Assembly (NCBI GenBank): GCA_035573435.1
Contig: DATMZR010000025.1
Span: 1-47,273, forward strand
Reading direction: 5' to 3'
Source of the DNA: Solirubrobacterales bacterium
GTDB lineage: Bacteria > Actinomycetota > Thermoleophilia > Solirubrobacterales > 70-9
Length of the DNA: 47,273 bases
This document shows positions 1-9,176 of the stretch, one piece after another (positions within the stretch are counted from its first letter, which is position 1; each line of letters starts with the position of its first letter). Both the position numbers and the translations under genes were made by a program. The notes beneath the pieces are model-generated. The model was given only the letters and a program-made list of their open reading frames with translations, made no database searches and was not told the DNA's origin.

Positions 1-2
1 AG

Positions 3-1073
3 CCCTACGCCGACCGCTTCCGGCTGATCCTCAACGACCTGGGAGCCGGGTTCGCGGCCCGCGGGAAGGACCTCGCGGCGATCATCAGGCGCGCCGACCC
101 GGCGCTGCGCCAGACCAACCGGGTCCTGGCCGAGCTCGCCAGCCAGAACCAGAAGCTCAGCCAACTGGCGCGCGACGGCGACCGGGTCCTGGCTCCGTGG
201 GCGCGCGAGCGCGCCGCCGTCTCGGGGTTCATCAACAACGCGAACATCGCCGCCGAGGCGACCGCGGAGCGAAGCCAGGACCTCGAGGCCGGGTTCGAGC
301 GCTTCCCGGCGGCGCTCCGCCAGCTTCACCAGACGATGGCCAAGCTGCGCGCCTTCTCCGACCAGGCAACCCCGGTCTTCGCCGAGTTCCGCGACGGCGG
401 GCCGGCGATCGCCCGCGCGACCAAGGCGCTCGGGCCCTTCGCCGAGGCGACTGAGCCGGCATTGACCAGCCTCGGCACGGCGGCGGAGCAGAGCAGGCAG
501 CCGCTCGTCGACTCCACACCGACCCTGCGCAATGCCGTCGAGTTGGCGAACTCGGCTGCCCCCGGGGGCAGGCGCCTCGCCACCCTGTTCACCAGCCTGC
601 GGAAGACCGGCTTCCACAAGAACTTCATGAAGCTGCTCATCAACACGACGGCGGCCATCAACGGCTACGACCAGTACGGCCACTTCCTGCGCGCCTGGCT
701 CCTGCCCAACTCGGCCTGCACCGCCCTGTTCGTGGTGTCTGATCGCGCGGACTGCATCGCGCACTTCAACGAGCCCACTCCGGCCAAGGCAAGCCTGGCG
801 CCGTCGAAGTCCCAGCGCAACGCCGCCCAGCAGCTGAGCAGCCTTGCGAAGTCGGACCCGGCGGCGTACCGGCAGTACTTCAAGCAGCTGCAGGGCGGGT
901 CGAGCACGGGCCTGCCGTTCGATGCTCTGGGCGATCCGTTGGGAGGCGACGGCGGCTCGGCCACGAACGGCTCAGCCAAGCGCGGGAGCGCTCGCCTGCC
1001 CTCGATGGCCGACGCGCGCGCCCTGCTCGACACCGTGATCGGCAGGCAAAACGGGATTGGGGGCGGCCAGTGA
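3..1073 (+). CDS. Mce family protein, 3' part (5' end outside window)
   Basis: The frame is open from the window edge and 356 residues are visible. The N-terminal membrane anchor and the MCE domain are missing, so the call rests on the helical C-terminal region (many Asn/Gln/Leu heptad-like stretches, as in the coiled tube-forming part of Mce proteins) and on the four complete Mce genes that follow. The tail is rich in Ser, Gly and Lys and ends in IGGGQ. The stop overlaps the GTG start of the next gene by four bases, so the genes are probably translationally coupled. Expected role: periplasm-spanning subunit of a lipid or sterol import complex driven by an Mce ATPase (not in the window). Confidence 0.85.
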   Translation, partial: PYADRFRLILNDLGAGFAARGKDLAAIIRRADPALRQTNRVLAELASQNQKLSQLARDGDRVLAPWARERAAVSGFINNANIAAEATAERSQDLEAGFERFPAALRQLHQTMAKLRAFSDQATPVFAEFRDGGPAIARATKALGPFAEATEPALTSLGTAAEQSRQPLVDSTPTLRNAVELANSAAPGGRRLATLFTSLRKTGFHKNFMKLLINTTAAINGYDQYGHFLRAWLLPNSACTALFVVSDRADCIAHFNEPTPAKASLAPSKSQRNAAQQLSSLAKSDPAAYRQYFKQLQGGSSTGLPFDALGDPLGGDGGSATNGSAKRGSARLPSMADARALLDTVIGRQNGIGGGQ

Positions 1074-2527
1074 CCCGCCGGCGCGCCGGTGTCATCGCCT
1101 CCAGCCCGGTCCTGGTCGGCGCGATCACGACGTTGATCGTGATCCTGGCGGTCTTCCTCGCCTACAACGCCAACAACGGCCTGCCCTTCGTGCCCACCTA
1201 CCGGATCTCCGTCCAGGTTCCGAATGCCAACACCCTGGTCAAGGGCAACGACGTGCGGATCGGCGGGGTGCGCGTTGGCATTGTGGAGAAGATCGTGCCG
1301 GTCCAGGACCCGGAGACCGGCGCCGTTTACGCCAAGGCGGATCTGAAGCTGGACAAGAGCGCCGAGCCGGTGCCCAAGGACTCCACCGTGGTGGTGCGGT
1401 CGCGCTCGGCGCTCGGCCTCAAGTACATGGAGATCAACAAGGGGACCTCTGACGAAGGCTGGCCCGAGGGATCGACCCTGCCGCTGAAGGTCGCCCACCC
1501 GAAGCCGGTTGAGATCGACCAGTTCTTCAACATCTTCGACGCTCCCACCAGGAAGGCTTCGCGCGCCAACCTGATCGCCTTCGGCAACGCGCTCGCGGGT
1601 CGCGGTCCGGACCTGAACCTGGCCTTCGGCGAGCTCCGACCCCTGGTCACCCACCTGGAGCCGGTGGCTCGCAACCTCGCCTCGCCGAAGACCGGGGTCG
1701 GGCGCTTCTTCCGCGCGCTGGCTGACAGCGCAGCCGAGGTTGCCCCCGTGGCCGAGACCCAAGCCCAGATGTTCGTCTCCCTGGACGCGACCTTCGGCGC
1801 CTTCGCCAGGGTGGCGCGTCCCTTCATCCAGCAGTCGATCTCTGAGGCGCCGCCCACGTTCGACACGCTGATCCGGACCGGACCGCCCATCGACAGGTTC
1901 CTCGGGCACAGCGCCACCCTGTTCCACGAGCTTCGCCCCGGGATCACGGCGCTGAGCGAGAGCTCCCCGACGGTGGCGGCGGCGTTCGAGACCGGCGCCA
2001 ACGTGCTGCCCGGCGCCCCGGAGATGAACCGCCAGGTGGCGCTCACCGCGCAGACGCTGGGTGACTTTGCCACGGACCCCGGTGTGAAGGGCGGGATCAG
2101 ATACTCGACGCAGTTCTTCGACTTCCTCAACCCGGCGCTCAAGTTCATCAACCCGGCGCAGACGGTGTGCAACTACGCGACGCTCCTGGCACGGAACGCG
2201 CAGGACACCCTCAGCATCACCCCCGACGGGATCGGCACCGCTCAGCGGTTCATCGTCATGTCGGCCGGACAGGAAGACCCGTTCACCGGAGTCAACGCTC
2301 ATAACAGCGAGAACGGCCCCTCGTCCGCCCCGGCGAGCCCGGCCACGGTCAACGCCTATAACAACCTCCTCCACGCCAACCCCTACCCGAATACCGCCTC
2401 GCCCGGGCAGCAGCCGCGTGAGTGCGAGGCGGGCAACGAGCCATTCATCTCGGGCCGGGTCGTGATCGGCAACCCGCCCGGAAACCAGGGGACCGTGACG
2501 GACGGCCAGATCAAGGGGCAGGGATGA
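1070..2527 (+). CDS. Mce family protein
   Basis: 485 residues with a GTG start overlapping the previous stop (GTGA). One membrane segment lies near residues 13-31. An MCE (MlaD-type) domain follows at about 43-130, with the typical core VRIGGVRVGIVEKI and the GLKYMEI strand. A long helical region follows, and the C-terminal part is rich in Asn, Pro and Gly. Known role of the family: hexameric extracytoplasmic tube that moves lipids across the cell envelope to a YrbE/MlaE permease. It is the second of five tandem Mce genes. Substrate cannot be read from sequence. No lipobox is visible. Confidence 0.93.
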   Translation: MTRRRAGVIASSPVLVGAITTLIVILAVFLAYNANNGLPFVPTYRISVQVPNANTLVKGNDVRIGGVRVGIVEKIVPVQDPETGAVYAKADLKLDKSAEPVPKDSTVVVRSRSALGLKYMEINKGTSDEGWPEGSTLPLKVAHPKPVEIDQFFNIFDAPTRKASRANLIAFGNALAGRGPDLNLAFGELRPLVTHLEPVARNLASPKTGVGRFFRALADSAAEVAPVAETQAQMFVSLDATFGAFARVARPFIQQSISEAPPTFDTLIRTGPPIDRFLGHSATLFHELRPGITALSESSPTVAAAFETGANVLPGAPEMNRQVALTAQTLGDFATDPGVKGGIRYSTQFFDFLNPALKFINPAQTVCNYATLLARNAQDTLSITPDGIGTAQRFIVMSAGQEDPFTGVNAHNSENGPSSAPASPATVNAYNNLLHANPYPNTASPGQQPRECEAGNEPFISGRVVIGNPPGNQGTVTDGQIKGQG

Positions 2528-4095
2528 GCCTGTTCCGCCGAGACTCCCGCGGGCCCATGAAGCGCGACCCGCACAACCCGCCGCCCGACGAGCGGATCTT
2601 CGGGCGCCACTACCGCGGACCGAAACCGGTGGCGATCGGCGTGCTCGTGGCGCTCTTGTTCCTGGCCGTCTTCTACCTCGGGTTCACCAAGCGCCTTCCG
2701 TTCACGAGCCGCGGCTACGAGCTCCACGCAGTGTTGGACAACGCAACCACCCTGAAGCCGAACTCCCTGGTACGGATCGCCGGGGTGAACGTCGGCAAGG
2801 TGAGCTCGGTACAGCCCGAGGGGAACGCGGCGGAGGTGACGTTCAACGTCTCCGACGACGCGCTGCCGATCCACGAGGACGCCACGCTCAAGGTCCGGCC
2901 GCGCCTGTTCCTGGAGGGGAATTTCTTCCTGGACCTCCACCCGGGGAGCCCGAGCGCGCCGGCGCTCGACAGCGGCTCGACGATCCCGACGACGCAGACC
3001 ACGACGGCCGTCCAGATCGACGAGATCCTGACCGCGCTCCAATCTGACACTCGGACCAACCTCAAGCGGGCTCTCAAGGGGTACGGCGAGGCGCTCAACG
3101 CCTCGCCCACCGCCTCCGAGGACGCCTCCCAGGATCCGGACGTGCAGGGCCTGACCGGCGCTCAGGCCATCAACGAGACCTTCCGCTACGGCGGCAAGGC
3201 GGGCCGCACCAGCGCGATCGTCAACCAGGCGTTCCTCGGCGAGCATCCACACGACCTCTCCAACCTGATCCGCGCCCAGCGCGACCTGTTCGCGAAGCTT
3301 GCCTCCACGGACGGGTCGCTGAGCGACCTGATCACGAACTTCAACACCACCGCGAACGCGTTCGCTGACGAGTCGACAAATCTCTCCGCCTCGATTCACG
3401 AGCTCGCCCCCACGCTTCAGGAGGCCGAGCCTTCGCTGCGCCACCTGAACGATGCGCTGCAACCTGCCCGCAGGTTGGCGATCGAGTCACTGCCCGGCAT
3501 CCGCGAGCTTCCGGCGACCATCCGCGCGGGCTCGCCGTGGCTGGTGCAGACCGGCAAGCTGCTGCGACCGAGCGAGCTGGGGAACACCGCCAGCCTGCTC
3601 GCCGCATCGAGCCCGCCGCTCGCGCGGGCCGGCCACGCTTCGCTGGATCTGTTCCCCGAGGTCGGCCAGTTCGGGCGCTGCGTGTCCCACAACCTAGTCC
3701 CGGCCGGGAACGTGCAAGTCGACGACGGCGCGTTCAGCACCGGCCAGCCGAACATCCGGGAGCTCTTCTACGGCGTCACCCAGCTGGCGGGCGAGAGCCA
3801 GGCCTTCGACGGCAACGGACCGATGGTGCGCTTCCAGGCCGGCGGCGGGCCCCAGCTCGTGAAGATGCCCAACCCCCACGGCGGAACCTTCGGCGGAGTC
3901 AAGAACAACGTGCTGTGGGCGCACAACATCGCCGCGCCGATCGCCACCCGCCCGCGGCTCCCGGTGGGGACGACCGGGCCCCGCGTCGACCCGCCGCCGT
4001 TCCGCATGGACGTTCCCTGTTACACGCAGGCGGTGCCCGACATCAACGGGCCCGCCGCGGACCCCGGCCCCCCGAGCCCGGAGGCGGTGCCGTGA
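2524..4095 (+). CDS. Mce family protein
   Basis: 523 residues. The ATG at 2524 overlaps the previous stop (ATGA) and was chosen over an upstream in-frame start at 2422, because the upstream part would lie inside the preceding gene. The cytoplasmic N-terminus is unusually long and charged (about 35 residues rich in Arg, Asp and Pro). It is followed by a membrane segment at about 36-54 and an MCE domain at about 64-145 (core VRIAGVNVGKVSSV). The rest is a helical region with a Pro-rich end. It probably forms a hetero-hexamer with the neighbouring Mce proteins. Confidence 0.93.
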   Translation: MSLFRRDSRGPMKRDPHNPPPDERIFGRHYRGPKPVAIGVLVALLFLAVFYLGFTKRLPFTSRGYELHAVLDNATTLKPNSLVRIAGVNVGKVSSVQPEGNAAEVTFNVSDDALPIHEDATLKVRPRLFLEGNFFLDLHPGSPSAPALDSGSTIPTTQTTTAVQIDEILTALQSDTRTNLKRALKGYGEALNASPTASEDASQDPDVQGLTGAQAINETFRYGGKAGRTSAIVNQAFLGEHPHDLSNLIRAQRDLFAKLASTDGSLSDLITNFNTTANAFADESTNLSASIHELAPTLQEAEPSLRHLNDALQPARRLAIESLPGIRELPATIRAGSPWLVQTGKLLRPSELGNTASLLAASSPPLARAGHASLDLFPEVGQFGRCVSHNLVPAGNVQVDDGAFSTGQPNIRELFYGVTQLAGESQAFDGNGPMVRFQAGGGPQLVKMPNPHGGTFGGVKNNVLWAHNIAAPIATRPRLPVGTTGPRVDPPPFRMDVPCYTQAVPDINGPAADPGPPSPEAVP

Positions 4096-5429
4096 GGCGC
4101 GCGATCCGCGAGCACCTGCGCGACTTCGTGGCGATCGGGGTCCTGGTGATCCTGGCGGTGGTCACCACCGGGATCATCCTCGCGTCGCAGACGACCCTGC
4201 TCCCGTCCTGGATCCCCTTGATCGGGGACGACAAGTTCGAGCTCAAGGCCGAGTTCAGCTCCGCCCAGGCGGTGACGCCGGGACAGGGACAGACGGTGAC
4301 CATCGCCGGGATCAACGTCGGCCAGGTGTCGGGGTCGGAGCTCGAAAGCGGTCGCGCCCTCGTGACCATGCAGATCGACCACAAGTACGCCGGCCTGATT
4401 CACCCGGACGCGTCGCTTCTGTTGCGTCCGCGCACGGGCCTCCAGGACATGACGATCGAGGTCGATCCCGGCACGGAGGGCAAGTCCGTCCAGGAGGGCA
4501 CGACGCTGCCGCTCGCCAGCTCGCAGCCGAACGTCCAGCCGGATCAGATCTTCGCCTCGCTTGACGGCGACACACGCTCCTTCCTGCAGCTCCTGCTCCA
4601 GGCGGCCAGTGAGGGCCTGGGCGATAATGGCCGCAAGCTGGCGGCGGGGCTGAAGCGCTTCGAGCCCTTCGCGCGCGACCTGGCCCGCATCAACGGGGCT
4701 CTCGCGACGCGCCGCGAGAACATCAAGCGGGCGATCACGAACTTCGGGCTCTTGAGCCAGGAGCTCGGCCGCCGCGATACCCGCCTCGCCGAGTTCGTCC
4801 GCTCCTCGAACGACGTCCTGGGCTCCTTCGCGAACCAGGAAGCCAACCTGCGCGACCTGCTCAAGGAGCTGCCCGGGGCGCTTCATGAGACGCGCCAGGC
4901 CCTCGTGAGCGGCGATCGCTTCGCCAAGGTTCTCGGGCCGGGGTCGCGACGGCTGATCCCGGCCGCCCAGGCGCTGGGCCCGGCGCTGCGCCAGGTGCGG
5001 CCGCTGTTCCGCAACACGGTCGGCCCGATCCGCGACCAGATTCGCCCCTTCGCGCGCGACGTGCAAAAGCCGCTGCGACAGGTCAAGCGGCTCGGCGAGC
5101 CGCTCGCGGACACATCGGTCCAGCTCAGCAAGAGCTTCAAGGAGCTGAACAAGTTCTTCAACGCGCTGGCCTACAACCCGCCCGGCTCCACTGACGAGGG
5201 CTATCTGTTCTGGGCCTCGTGGCTGAACCACAACACCAACGCGCTGTGGTTCACCCAGGACGCCGGCGGACCGCTGCGTCACGGCCTCGTGCTGCTGAGC
5301 TGCGGCACCGCGAACGCCGCCAACTTGGTGGTCCCGTTCAACATGGACCTGGCAACGCTTGCGCAGCTCAGCCGGGTGCCCACCAGCGAAGAGATCAATG
5401 CCCACGACCCCCCCTGCCCCGCGTTGTGA
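4092..5429 (+). CDS. Mce family protein
   Basis: 445 residues. The GTG start at 4092 overlaps the preceding TGA. A longer open frame runs back to 3537, but its first 185 codons are a shadow of the upstream gene. A membrane segment lies at about 13-31, and an MCE domain at about 47-128 with the core VTIAGINVGQVSG. A long amphipathic helical region follows, rich in Arg and Leu with RP-containing repeats near 290-345. The C-terminus contains two Cys (LLSCG and PPCPAL) that could form a disulfide. Fourth member of the Mce operon. Confidence 0.93.
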   Translation: MRRAIREHLRDFVAIGVLVILAVVTTGIILASQTTLLPSWIPLIGDDKFELKAEFSSAQAVTPGQGQTVTIAGINVGQVSGSELESGRALVTMQIDHKYAGLIHPDASLLLRPRTGLQDMTIEVDPGTEGKSVQEGTTLPLASSQPNVQPDQIFASLDGDTRSFLQLLLQAASEGLGDNGRKLAAGLKRFEPFARDLARINGALATRRENIKRAITNFGLLSQELGRRDTRLAEFVRSSNDVLGSFANQEANLRDLLKELPGALHETRQALVSGDRFAKVLGPGSRRLIPAAQALGPALRQVRPLFRNTVGPIRDQIRPFARDVQKPLRQVKRLGEPLADTSVQLSKSFKELNKFFNALAYNPPGSTDEGYLFWASWLNHNTNALWFTQDAGGPLRHGLVLLSCGTANAANLVVPFNMDLATLAQLSRVPTSEEINAHDPPCPAL

Positions 5430-5466
5430 CGCGCTCGAGAGAAACACGCACTCCTAGGGGCTGCTG

Positions 5467-7080
5467 ATGGAGACCCGGCCGCCCACGATCACCCGGATCC
5501 TGGTCGCGATCGGCTTCGCGCTCTCGTGCTTCGCGCTGGCGCTGTTCCTGTGGATCACCTTCGGCGGCCCGCTGCCGCTGAAGCCCGAGGGGTACCGCTT
5601 CACCGTCCCGTTCGACGAGGCGACCCAGCTCGCGGAGGAGTCTGACGTGCGGATCTCCGGTGTCCCGGTGGGGAAGGTGAAGGCTGTCGAGCTCGGGGAC
5701 AACGGGCTCGCCGAGGCGACGATCCAGCTCGACAGCCGCTACGCGCCGATTCCCGCGGACACCCGCGCGATGCTGCGCACGAAGACCCTGCTCGGAGAGA
5801 CCTTCGTGGAGCTGACCCCCGGGGACGCACAGGGCCCGACTCTGGAGGAGGGCGGCGATCTGCCGAAGGCGCAGGTGGCCAATTCGGTCCAGCTCGACGA
5901 GATCTGGCGCACCTTCAACGCGCGCACGCGCTCCGCGTTCAGAGTCTGGATGCAGGGGACGGCCGACTCCGTCCGTGGGCGCGGCCCCGACCTGTCCGCC
6001 GCGATCGCCGAGCTGGCCCCGTTCGCGGACGAGACCGACAGCCTGCTCCGCGTGCTGGACAGCCAGGACCAGGCGGTGCGCGAGCTCGTGCACAACGGCG
6101 GCACCGTGTTCCAGGCGCTGTCTGAGCGCCAGGGCCAGCTCCGCGGCCTGATCCAGAACTCGCAAACGGTCTTCTCGACCACCGCGCAGCGCAATCAGGA
6201 CCTGGAGGAGCTGTTCAAGATCCTGCCCACCTTCCAGCGCGAGTCGCGCTTCACCCTCGAGCGGCTCAATCGCTTCGCTCACACGGCCGACCCACTGGTC
6301 CAGCAGCTCCGCCCGGCCGCCCGCGAGCTGAGCCCGACCTTGGTGGCGGCACAGAAGGCGGCACCTGACCTGAAGAAGTTCTTCGAGGGCCTCCGAGGGG
6401 CGATCAGGTTCTCCGATACGGGCTTCCCGGCGCTCCGCAGGCTGCTCGGCGACGACTTCAAACCGCTCCTGTCCCGGCTCGGCGGCGTTGTCGACGGCCA
6501 GGACCCCTACCTCGCGCACCTGAACTCGATCATCCAGGTAATCGGGATGTACAAGCACGAGGTCACCGCCTTCCTCGGCAATGCCGCCGCGGCGGTGCAA
6601 TACAACCTGAACGCGGATGAGATCGCGGGGGCCAACGATTCGGTGCACATCTTGCGGACCACCAGCCCGCTGAACCCGGAGACCCTCGCCTCGTTCGACC
6701 AGCGGCTGAACAGCAACCGCGCGAACCCCTATTTCAAGCCGCTCGGCTACAACCAGCTAGCGAGCGGCCTGAAGAGCTTCGCCAACACGCCCTGCGGCGC
6801 CGGGATCAACGCCACGCTGCCGCCCCGCGCCCAGGTGGCCGGCGACCCCAACTTCCAGCCCTACGCCACCCCCGACCCGACCTTCTTCAACCCTCTCCTG
6901 GGCGACCCCGGCAACCTCTACGACCGGATCAAGTCGTATGCGTTGGGCCTGCCGATAACCCCCGGCGCGTCGAGCACCAGCACCGTGCCGGCCCCGCCGT
7001 GCGCGAAGCAGGGCAATTTCACCTCGGTCGGCAGGTCCCCGGAGTCCACGCCCTACCTGCATGTACGGCGCCAACCATAG
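5467..7080 (+). CDS. Mce family protein, last of the operon
   Basis: 537 residues with an ATG start and AGGGG seven bases upstream. This is the only Mce junction with a real gap (37 bases), so it has its own ribosome binding site. Membrane segment at about 11-33; MCE domain at about 41-120 with the core VRISGVPVGKVKAV. A long helical part and a Pro/Ser-rich C-terminus follow. It closes the operon; no ATPase or permease gene follows, so those must lie upstream of the window or elsewhere. Confidence 0.93.
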   Translation: METRPPTITRILVAIGFALSCFALALFLWITFGGPLPLKPEGYRFTVPFDEATQLAEESDVRISGVPVGKVKAVELGDNGLAEATIQLDSRYAPIPADTRAMLRTKTLLGETFVELTPGDAQGPTLEEGGDLPKAQVANSVQLDEIWRTFNARTRSAFRVWMQGTADSVRGRGPDLSAAIAELAPFADETDSLLRVLDSQDQAVRELVHNGGTVFQALSERQGQLRGLIQNSQTVFSTTAQRNQDLEELFKILPTFQRESRFTLERLNRFAHTADPLVQQLRPAARELSPTLVAAQKAAPDLKKFFEGLRGAIRFSDTGFPALRRLLGDDFKPLLSRLGGVVDGQDPYLAHLNSIIQVIGMYKHEVTAFLGNAAAAVQYNLNADEIAGANDSVHILRTTSPLNPETLASFDQRLNSNRANPYFKPLGYNQLASGLKSFANTPCGAGINATLPPRAQVAGDPNFQPYATPDPTFFNPLLGDPGNLYDRIKSYALGLPITPGASSTSTVPAPPCAKQGNFTSVGRSPESTPYLHVRRQP

Positions 7081-7105
7081 GCCTGCGCGCTCGTAGCGTC
7101 CCTGG

Positions 7106-7111
7106 TAGTCT
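7106..7111 (+). promoter_or_regulatory. Possible -10 box of the first secreted paralogue
   Basis: TAGTCT, preceded by CCTGG. The same TAGTCT in a similar GG-TAGTCT context sits upstream of the second paralogue at 8170-8175, which is the main reason for calling it. No convincing -35 element is visible. Transcription from here would give a leader of about 110 bases. Confidence 0.35.
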
Positions 7112-7187
7112 TCGTGGCGCCCCCGTCCTGCTCGAAGGGGGAAGACGGAGGGTGATCGAAGAGGCGTGACGGAGAGTGTTGCGCCAT

Positions 7188-7217
7188 TGCGCGTTTCACG
7201 CGCACGACAAGGAGGAG
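7188..7217 (+). promoter_or_regulatory. Leader hairpin followed by strong ribosome binding site
   Basis: A 7-bp stem (TGCGCGT/ACGCGCA) with a 3-base loop occupies 7188-7204. Four bases later comes AAGGAGGAG (7209-7217), eight bases before the ATG at 7226. The second paralogue has the same arrangement with an unrelated hairpin sequence. Confidence 0.6.
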
Positions 7218-7225
7218 ATCGATAC

Positions 7226-8074
7226 ATGCGGACTAGGAGACGCATCGCACTACTCTTGTGCTCGGCCGCGGCTCTCGGGGTGGGCTTCATCGCCTTCCCG
7301 GCGAGCTCCGCCGCCGCGCCGCCGGTGGTGCCGATTTGTACGCCGCCAGCGGGGGCGGGCAGCGATTCCTGCGCGTCGCTGCGGACCACCGCGCTTGCCC
7401 CGCCGATCGGCTCGGCGCTCGAGAACATCAAGCTGGGCGTTCGGGTTCGGTCGATCTTCACCGGGACCAGCGAGACGACCAGCGTCAAGTTGCAGTTCGA
7501 TGAGAACATCGCGCTCAACCTGGCGGGGATCCCGAGCTGTCCCGCGTCGGAGTTGGTGAACAAGAACCTCGCCCAGGCCTGGGAGCAGTGCGGCCCGGGG
7601 GCCGACGGCAGCCCGGCCAGCGAGGGCAACGCCTATCTGTCGACGGGGCTGGGTAACAACGTCAGCGGCCTCGGGTCGACGATCCCGAACGGCGGAGGCG
7701 CTGTCGCCTGCACGATGATCTTCAAGGGTGCAGATAACACCCACGTGACGATCTACGCGCGGGCCCCGGCGAACACCTCCGGGTGCGACAACCCCGCGAC
7801 CAACACCGGTGGCACGACCACGGTGCTGTTCACGGGCGCGTTGACACATCAGGCGGCCAGCTCGATCTACGACTGGACGCTGACCGTGCCGAACACCCAG
7901 ACCGCGGACCCCGCCCTGGACGATTTCTACGCGACGCTTTCGCGTGGAACCGCCTTCCGGGCGAAGTGCGTGACCAGGAGCCCGAGCGCCCACAGGATGC
8001 AGGGAACCTGGGATTACACCGCCGTCGGTGATGCGAACGACAACTACACGGCGGTACATGCGTGCCCCCACTAG
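7226..8074 (+). CDS. Secreted protein, paralogue 1 of a tandem pair
   Basis: 282 residues from the ATG at 7226, chosen because a textbook AAGGAGGAG lies eight bases upstream; an in-frame start at 7166 lacks one. A Sec signal peptide is clear: Arg-rich start, hydrophobic core to about residue 25, then an Ala-rich cleavage region (SSAAAPP). The mature part is rich in Thr, Gly and Asn, with paired Cys and the motif LAGIPSCPAS followed by QAWEQCGPGADG. I do not recognise an enzyme domain; it resembles extracellular beta-rich proteins common in Solirubrobacterales. The next gene is a clear tandem duplicate. Function unknown; location outside the cytoplasmic membrane is well supported. Confidence 0.85.
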   Translation: MRTRRRIALLLCSAAALGVGFIAFPASSAAAPPVVPICTPPAGAGSDSCASLRTTALAPPIGSALENIKLGVRVRSIFTGTSETTSVKLQFDENIALNLAGIPSCPASELVNKNLAQAWEQCGPGADGSPASEGNAYLSTGLGNNVSGLGSTIPNGGGAVACTMIFKGADNTHVTIYARAPANTSGCDNPATNTGGTTTVLFTGALTHQAASSIYDWTLTVPNTQTADPALDDFYATLSRGTAFRAKCVTRSPSAHRMQGTWDYTAVGDANDNYTAVHACPH

Positions 8075-8114
8075 TGGGAGCGGATTCCTAGGCTCGAAAG
8101 GGCCAAGGACGTAG

Positions 8115-8145
8115 CGAGAGGGGCGGCGAGGTGCCGCCCCTCTCG
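8115..8145 (+). terminator. Hairpin terminator after secreted paralogue 1
   Basis: Perfect 13-bp stem with a 5-base loop, followed by TGTTT. The T tract is weak, so termination may be only partly intrinsic. The same hairpin with minor changes follows paralogue 2, so the terminator was duplicated with the gene. Confidence 0.75.
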
Positions 8146-8169
8146 TGTTTGGGAGGTACGCTTTCCGGG

Positions 8170-8175
8170 TAGTCT
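8170..8175 (+). promoter_or_regulatory. Possible -10 box of the second secreted paralogue
   Basis: TAGTCT, identical to the box before paralogue 1, and placed just after the terminator of paralogue 1. It suggests that the two copies are separate transcription units. No clear -35 element is visible. Confidence 0.35.
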
Positions 8176-8193
8176 CCGGCAGGGATAGAGAGA

Positions 8194-8228
8194 GGGGCAG
8201 GCGCCACCTGCCCCGGTACAAGGAGGAG
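8194..8228 (+). promoter_or_regulatory. Leader hairpin followed by strong ribosome binding site
   Basis: A perfect 8-bp stem (GGGGCAGG/CCTGCCCC) with a 5-base loop spans 8194-8214. Five bases later comes AAGGAGGAG at 8220-8228, eight bases before the ATG at 8237. The layout matches paralogue 1 but the hairpin sequence is different. Confidence 0.6.
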
Positions 8229-8236
8229 ATTCATAA

Positions 8237-9070
8237 ATGAGGACCAGGAGACGCATTGCGTTACTTCTGTGCTCGGCCGCGGCTCTCGGGGTGGGCTTGA
8301 TCGCCTTCCCAGCGAGCTCCGCCGCCGCGCCACCGGTGGTGCCGACCTGTAATCCCGTGGCCTCGACAGGAAGCGATTCCTGCGTCAGCGGCAAGGTCAC
8401 GGCGGTCAGCCCACCGCTTGGGACCGCGCTCGAGCCCATCAAGCTGGGCACTCGGGTTCGCTCGGTCTTCAGCCCATCGACCGACGAGACGACCAAGGTG
8501 GTCGTCAAGTACGACGACGCCGGCACGATCAACCTGGCCGGAATCCCGAGCTGTCCCTCGTCGGAGCTGGTGAACAAGAACGTCTCCCAGGCCTGGGAGC
8601 AGTGCGGCCCGGGGGCCGACGGCAGCCCGGCCAGCGAGGGCAACGCCTACCTGTCGACGGGGTTGGGGAACAACGTCAGCGGGATCGCGTCCACCATCCC
8701 GAACGGAGGAGGCGCGGTCGCCTGCGTGATGATCTTCAAGGGTGCCGACAACACCCACATCACGCTGTTCGCGCGGGCGCCGGCGAACACGTCCGGGTGC
8801 GACAACCCGGCGACCAACACCGGCGGCACCACGACGGTGCTGTTCACGGGCACCCTGACGCAGCAACCCGCGTCCTCGCCGTACGGCTGGACGCTGACAG
8901 TGCCCAACACCCAGACCGCGGATCCCGCCCTGGACGACTACTACGCGACCACCAGCCGTGGAAGCGCCTTCCGGGCGAAGTGCGAGAACCCGCTCAAGAT
9001 CCAGGCGACGTTCACGTACACGAGCACGCCGACCGACACGGTCAACGGCACGAACCAGACGTGCCCGTAG
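8237..9070 (+). CDS. Secreted protein, paralogue 2 of a tandem pair
   Basis: 277 residues. The signal peptide is almost identical to that of paralogue 1 (MRTRRRIALLLCSAAALGVG) and long blocks of the mature protein match, including the LAGIPSCP and QAWEQCGPGADG segments and the NPATNTGGTTTVLFTG segment. The stretches after the signal peptide and near the C-terminus have diverged most. Same Cys pattern. The pair is a recent tandem duplication of gene, ribosome binding site and terminator. Function unknown; secreted or surface protein. Confidence 0.85.
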   Translation: MRTRRRIALLLCSAAALGVGLIAFPASSAAAPPVVPTCNPVASTGSDSCVSGKVTAVSPPLGTALEPIKLGTRVRSVFSPSTDETTKVVVKYDDAGTINLAGIPSCPSSELVNKNVSQAWEQCGPGADGSPASEGNAYLSTGLGNNVSGIASTIPNGGGAVACVMIFKGADNTHITLFARAPANTSGCDNPATNTGGTTTVLFTGTLTQQPASSPYGWTLTVPNTQTADPALDDYYATTSRGSAFRAKCENPLKIQATFTYTSTPTDTVNGTNQTCP

Positions 9071-9114
9071 CGGGATCGAATTCCTAGGCCTCGAAGATCG
9101 GGCCAAGGACTAGC

Positions 9115-9147
9115 GAGAGGGGCGGCCAAGTGCCGCCCCTCTCTTTT
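9115..9147 (+). terminator. Rho-independent terminator after secreted paralogue 2
   Basis: Perfect 12-bp GC-rich stem, 5-base loop, then TTTT. It is nearly identical to the hairpin at 8115-8145, and the sequence before it (TTCCTAGG, GGCCAAGGAC) is also shared by both copies. Confidence 0.85.
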
Positions 9148-9164
9148 CCGCCGCAGCGGCGAGG

Positions 9165-9170
9165 TAGCGT
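9165..9170 (+). promoter_or_regulatory. -10 box for a probably leaderless lipoprotein transcript
   Basis: TAGCGT ends six bases before the ATG at 9177 and no Shine-Dalgarno sequence lies between. One of a series of TANNNT boxes at this distance in the window. Confidence 0.5.
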
Positions 9171-9176
9171 CCGGCG

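Noticed and set aside
665-2374. Long minus-strand open frame antisense to Mce genes (also 2383-3462 and 4020-5447)
   Set aside because: Arg/Gly/Val-rich shadow translations typical of GC-rich DNA; the plus strand encodes clear Mce domains here.
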